Shown here: piece after piece, positions 7,843 through 10,210 of the stretch | Position numbering within the stretch: position 1 is the stretch's first letter | Layout: each line of letters starts with the position of its first letter | From: Flavobacteriales bacterium UBA4110 | GTDB taxonomy: Bacteria; Bacteroidota; Bacteroidia; Flavobacteriales; Weeksellaceae | Assembly: GCA_002383165.1 (NCBI GenBank) | Contig: DFXK01000007.1 | Location: 1-10,210 of the forward strand | Length of the DNA stretch: 10,210 bases | Reading direction: 5' to 3' | The notes under the pieces: generated by a model | Told to the model about the DNA's origin: nothing | The model's input: only the letters and a program-made list of their open reading frames with translations | Database searches by the model: none | Program-made: the position numbers and the translations under genes

Positions 7843-7926
7843 AGGCGTGGGCTTACTTACGGAGTTTGTTGCAAGGTGTTTGGCGATGCCTCTAGTACAA
7901 GCGATGATGTAGTGAGTTCCACGCTT
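7843..7926 (+). other. Long imperfect stem-loop, possible structured RNA or multicopy element
   Basis: AGGCGTGG (7843-7850) pairs with CCACGCTT (7919-7926), including one G-U. CTTAC (7852-7856) pairs with GTGAG (7912-7916), with a small internal loop between the two helices. A minor hairpin GGC-GAT-GCC (7882-7890) sits in the 55-base loop. The stem totals about 13 pairs. I do not recognise it as a known RNA. The structure works on either strand; the upstream promoter favours +. Confidence 0.4.
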
Positions 7927-8000
7927 TATTTTCCTAATGTTGTCTGCAGTCGCAAAAAATCTAAGCCCGCTTCCTAAAAATAGTATCAGATTACACGATA

Positions 8001-8023
8001 CAATAGGAGGGTACAACCTATTG
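8001..8023. other. Hairpin with 7 bp perfect stem
   Basis: CAATAGG (8001-8007) and CCTATTG (8017-8023) enclose a 9-base loop. No T-run follows directly, so it is not a convincing terminator. It follows the larger stem-loop at 7843-7926 and may belong to the same structured transcript. Confidence 0.4.
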
Positions 8024-8070
8024 CGGCTTTAAAAAGCTTACACGGGACAAAGATTCATTCATATTAAATT

Positions 8071-8142
8071 CTTTCCGGTGCCTTGCGGTCACTGATACAG
8101 AACCTCACCAGTCCTTTTTCACACCAAAGGGCATCAGGAAAG
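8071..8142 (+). promoter_or_regulatory. Strong stem-loop in the susC upstream region, candidate leader element or small RNA
   Basis: CTTTCCGGTGCC (8071-8082) pairs with GGCATCAGGAAAG (8130-8142): 12 pairs with one G-U and one bulged A (8136), extendable by two more pairs inward. Inside, ACTG (8091-8094) can pair with CAGT (8109-8112), stacked on GG/CC (8087-8088 with 8113-8114). The element ends 145 bases before the SusC-like start. I compared it by memory with TPP, cobalamin, SAM and c-di-GMP riboswitch cores and it matches none. Its role is unknown. Confidence 0.45.
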
Positions 8143-8154
8143 TTTTACTAAAAC
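8142..8154. repeat. 13-base perfect palindrome before susC
   Basis: GTTTTA-C-TAAAAC is perfectly symmetric around base 8148. It begins on the last base of the 8071-8142 stem. It could be a regulator-binding site; no protein can be assigned. Confidence 0.45.
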
Positions 8155-8217
8155 AGAATCAAAAAAACTACTCAACTTAAAAATTCATTAGAAAGAAAAA
8201 AGCCCCTTCCCATGCAG

Positions 8218-8249
8218 TTTGGACACTTACGGGAAAGAGCGTAGTTCAG
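8218..8249 (+). promoter_or_regulatory. Weak candidate promoter for the SusC-like gene
   Basis: TTTG (8218-8221), a 20-base spacer, and TAGTTCAG (8242-8249) resemble a Bacteroidota promoter, but two bases of the -7 box deviate. Transcription would start near 8256, about 30 bases before the ATG. A loose inverted repeat (CTTCCC 8206-8211 with GGGAAAG 8231-8237) overlaps it. Confidence 0.22.
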
Positions 8250-8287
8250 TAATTAATCTTTAGAAAATTAAAAACCTTTACAAATCT

Positions 8288-10210
8288 ATGAAAAATTCCT
8301 ATTACCATGTAGGAGGTATTTTCTTTGGCCTTATGTTGACCGCTGTCAGCAACAACACAAAAGCCCAAACACGCAGCATTTCCGGTACCGTTACCACATC
8401 CGGCAAACCCCTTTCAGGAGTCGTGATCTCCCAAGAAGGCAGTGACCAGGTAACAATGACCGCTAATAATGGAACCTACACATTACAGGTTACTGCAGAA
8501 AATCCCATCCTATTGTTCAGACATCCTGATTATGCTGAAGAAAAATTCACACTCACCAATCAGACCGTCGTCAATATTAGCTTAGAACAACAAGTAAAGG
8601 GAATCGAAGAAGTTATTCTCAACGCAGGCTACTACAAGGTCAAAGACAAAGAAAGCACCGGTAGTATCGCCAGAGTTTCAGCAAAAGACATCGAAAACCA
8701 ACCCGTGACCAATGTCCTGTCAGCAGCACAGGGCAGAATGGCCGGGGTAAATATTACACAGAATTCGGGGGTAGCCGGTGGAGGCTATGATGTGCAGATC
8801 AGGGGCAGAAACAGCCTTCGAACATTATCCAACAGTGCGGTTGATGGTAACCAACCATTGTACGTATTGGATGGTGTGCCCATGTCATCTCCTGTGACAT
8901 CTGTATTCTCAACACAAATTCTGCCTTTCCAAAATATCAATCCGCTCAACAGCATCAACCCCAATGATATTGAGAGCCTGGAAATTTTAAAAGATGCGGA
9001 TGCGACAGCCATCTATGGAAGCAGGGGAGCCAATGGGGTAATCCTTATTACAACAAAGAAAGGAAATAAGAATAAATCCAACCTCAGCATCAGCTCAAGC
9101 CTGGCGTTCAGCAGTGTAGCATCCCGCTTAAAGATGATGGACACCTCTGAATATGTCGCCATGCGAAAAGCCGCATTCGTCAATGATAACATTTCGACTT
9201 ATCCTGCTACGGCTTATGATGTGAATGGTGCCTGGGATGAGAATCGTTATACGGACTGGCAAAAGACACTCATCGGCAAAACCGCTACGACTTCCAATAC
9301 GAGCGTAGGATTGTCAGGTGGTTCTGACGGTTGGACGTATCGTATTAATGCCACACACAATGAACAGACCACGGTTTATCCGGCTGACTACCAATACAAG
9401 AACAATGTGTTATCAATGGGTTTTACCCACAGGTCAAAGGATAATAAATTAAACATTTCACTATCGAATAATTTTTCACAGCAGTTCAACAATGTGATCA
9501 ATGAGGATCTGACGAACATCAGTCTGTTTTTAAGTCCAAATGCCCCCGCATTGTATAATAATGACGGATCACTTAACTGGCAAAATAACACCTTTACCAA
9601 TCCGATGGCTTCAACAGTGGTCACCTATCAGAATGATTCCAAGCAGATCAATAACAGTCTGAACGTTTCCTATCAGATCTTGCCGAACATTAGTTTCAGC
9701 ATCAATTCGGGATTTAACTATCAGAATTTCGAAGAGTTCAATCTACGTCCCCATACTAGATACAATCCTGCGTTTAACTTTACCAGTGCGACCGGATCAA
9801 GTACATTTACCAGTTCGTTCTCGTCCTTTTCCTATAATATAGAACCCCAGTTAAATGCAGATTACAGGACTGGAAAAGGCAAGCTGAATGTTCTGGTTGG
9901 GGCCACGCTCAACTCATCAGAATCCAAACAATCGTCTATTCAGGGTTCAGGATTCGAGAGCAATGCTTTGATGATGAACATCAATGCAGCAAAGACCAAG
10001 ATCTTTTCAGACATCATCTCCAAAGACTACAAGTATATAGCGTTGTTTGGAAGGATCAACTATCAACTGGACAATAAGTACATTATCAATGTAACAGCCA
10101 GAAGAGATGGTTCCAGCAGATTTGGTCCCAACAACCGGTTCGCTAATTTTGGAGCAGTAGGAGCGGCTTGGCTGTTTTCTAAGGAAAATTTCCTGAGCAA
10201 CACAAGCTGG
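8288..10210 (+). CDS. SusC/RagA-family TonB-linked outer-membrane receptor, N-terminal 641 residues (cut by window end)
   Basis: This is the outer-membrane channel half of a SusC/SusD nutrient-uptake pair, which imports glycans or peptides using TonB energy. Residues 1-27 form a signal peptide ending in TKAQ. A carboxypeptidase-D-like regulatory domain (about 29-103) starts SISGTVTTSGKPLSGVVIS. The plug domain follows, with NVLSAAQGRMAGVNI (142-156), the DVQIRGRNS motif (168-176), LYVLDGVP (191-198) and the family signature LKDADATAIYGSRGANG (234-250). From about 260 onward alternating polar and aromatic strands begin the beta barrel. The frame stays open to base 10210; family members are usually about 1000 residues, so roughly a third is missing, and any SusD partner would lie to the right. 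The substrate cannot be told. The gene is richer in G+C than the hsd genes and has no obvious Shine-Dalgarno. ATG 8288 is chosen because it directly begins the signal peptide. Confidence 0.95.
   Translation, partial: MKNSYYHVGGIFFGLMLTAVSNNTKAQTRSISGTVTTSGKPLSGVVISQEGSDQVTMTANNGTYTLQVTAENPILLFRHPDYAEEKFTLTNQTVVNISLEQQVKGIEEVILNAGYYKVKDKESTGSIARVSAKDIENQPVTNVLSAAQGRMAGVNITQNSGVAGGGYDVQIRGRNSLRTLSNSAVDGNQPLYVLDGVPMSSPVTSVFSTQILPFQNINPLNSINPNDIESLEILKDADATAIYGSRGANGVILITTKKGNKNKSNLSISSSLAFSSVASRLKMMDTSEYVAMRKAAFVNDNISTYPATAYDVNGAWDENRYTDWQKTLIGKTATTSNTSVGLSGGSDGWTYRINATHNEQTTVYPADYQYKNNVLSMGFTHRSKDNKLNISLSNNFSQQFNNVINEDLTNISLFLSPNAPALYNNDGSLNWQNNTFTNPMASTVVTYQNDSKQINNSLNVSYQILPNISFSINSGFNYQNFEEFNLRPHTRYNPAFNFTSATGSSTFTSSFSSFSYNIEPQLNADYRTGKGKLNVLVGATLNSSESKQSSIQGSGFESNALMMNINAAKTKIFSDIISKDYKYIALFGRINYQLDNKYIINVTARRDGSSRFGPNNRFANFGAVGAAWLFSKENFLSNTSW

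Larger units (their letters stand above)
7619..8287. other. 669-base gene-poor interval between the XRE gene and the SusC-like gene
   Basis: I find no convincing protein gene here. The only open frames are short: a 78-codon + frame at 7591-7827 that overlaps the XRE gene and its operators, and a 60-codon - strand frame at 7834-8016. The interval instead holds operator-like palindromes, a rightward promoter and several stem-loops, listed separately. It is also where the AT-rich hsd composition gives way to the more G+C-rich SusC gene. A short direct repeat TTACACG occurs at 7991-7997 and 8038-8044. Confidence 0.6.

Noticed and set aside
8001..8023. Intrinsic terminator
   Set aside because: The 7 bp hairpin is followed by GCGGCTTTAAAAAG rather than a run of T on + strand, and the - strand side also lacks a proper T-run.
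8071..8142. A known riboswitch (TPP, cobalamin, SAM, c-di-GMP) before susC
   Set aside because: None of the conserved core sequences of these classes that I know can be found in or around the stem.

Overview
The window reads as a Bacteroidota chromosome segment, most likely Flavobacteriia or Sphingobacteriia. Three things point there: a SusC/RagA-type TonB-dependent outer-membrane receptor, AT-rich genes without clear Shine-Dalgarno sequences, and promoters of the Bacteroidota type (TTTG, about 19-20 bases, TAnnTTTG). I cannot name the genus from sequence alone.

Left part (1-7381): a complete type I restriction-modification operon, all on the + strand, in the order hsdR, hsdS, a PrrC-like anticodon nuclease, hsdM. 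Genes overlap or abut (8-base overlap, 0-base gap, 10-base gap), so they are probably co-transcribed and partly translationally coupled. A Bacteroidota-type promoter lies just before hsdR, and a strong hairpin terminator follows hsdM. Bases 1-182 are AT-rich and I see no gene there. HsdS chooses the target sequence, HsdM with HsdS methylates host DNA, and HsdR with both cuts unmodified DNA. The third gene has an ABC/AAA_13-type ATPase core and a C-terminal Arg-x3-Glu...His set that matches the catalytic triad of the tRNA anticodon nuclease PrrC. The locus therefore looks like a two-layer phage defence: restriction first, then translation arrest and suicide if restriction is disabled.

Middle (7373-7683): a small XRE-family HTH regulator on the - strand converges on hsdM and shares its terminator; the regulator's stop codon lies inside the hairpin stem. 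Three palindromes just upstream of its start are candidate operators.

Right-centre (7684-8287): about 600 bases without a convincing gene, but not empty. It contains a good rightward Bacteroidota promoter with no ORF behind it, a long imperfect stem-loop, a smaller hairpin, a strong 12-14 bp stem 146 bases before susC, and a short perfect palindrome. This may be one or more structured RNAs, a long regulated leader, or a multicopy intergenic element at the junction of an acquired defence island.

Right part (8288-10210): the first 641 codons of a SusC/RagA-family receptor, cut by the window end. It is visibly richer in G+C than the hsd genes, which fits core genome beside a transferred defence island.
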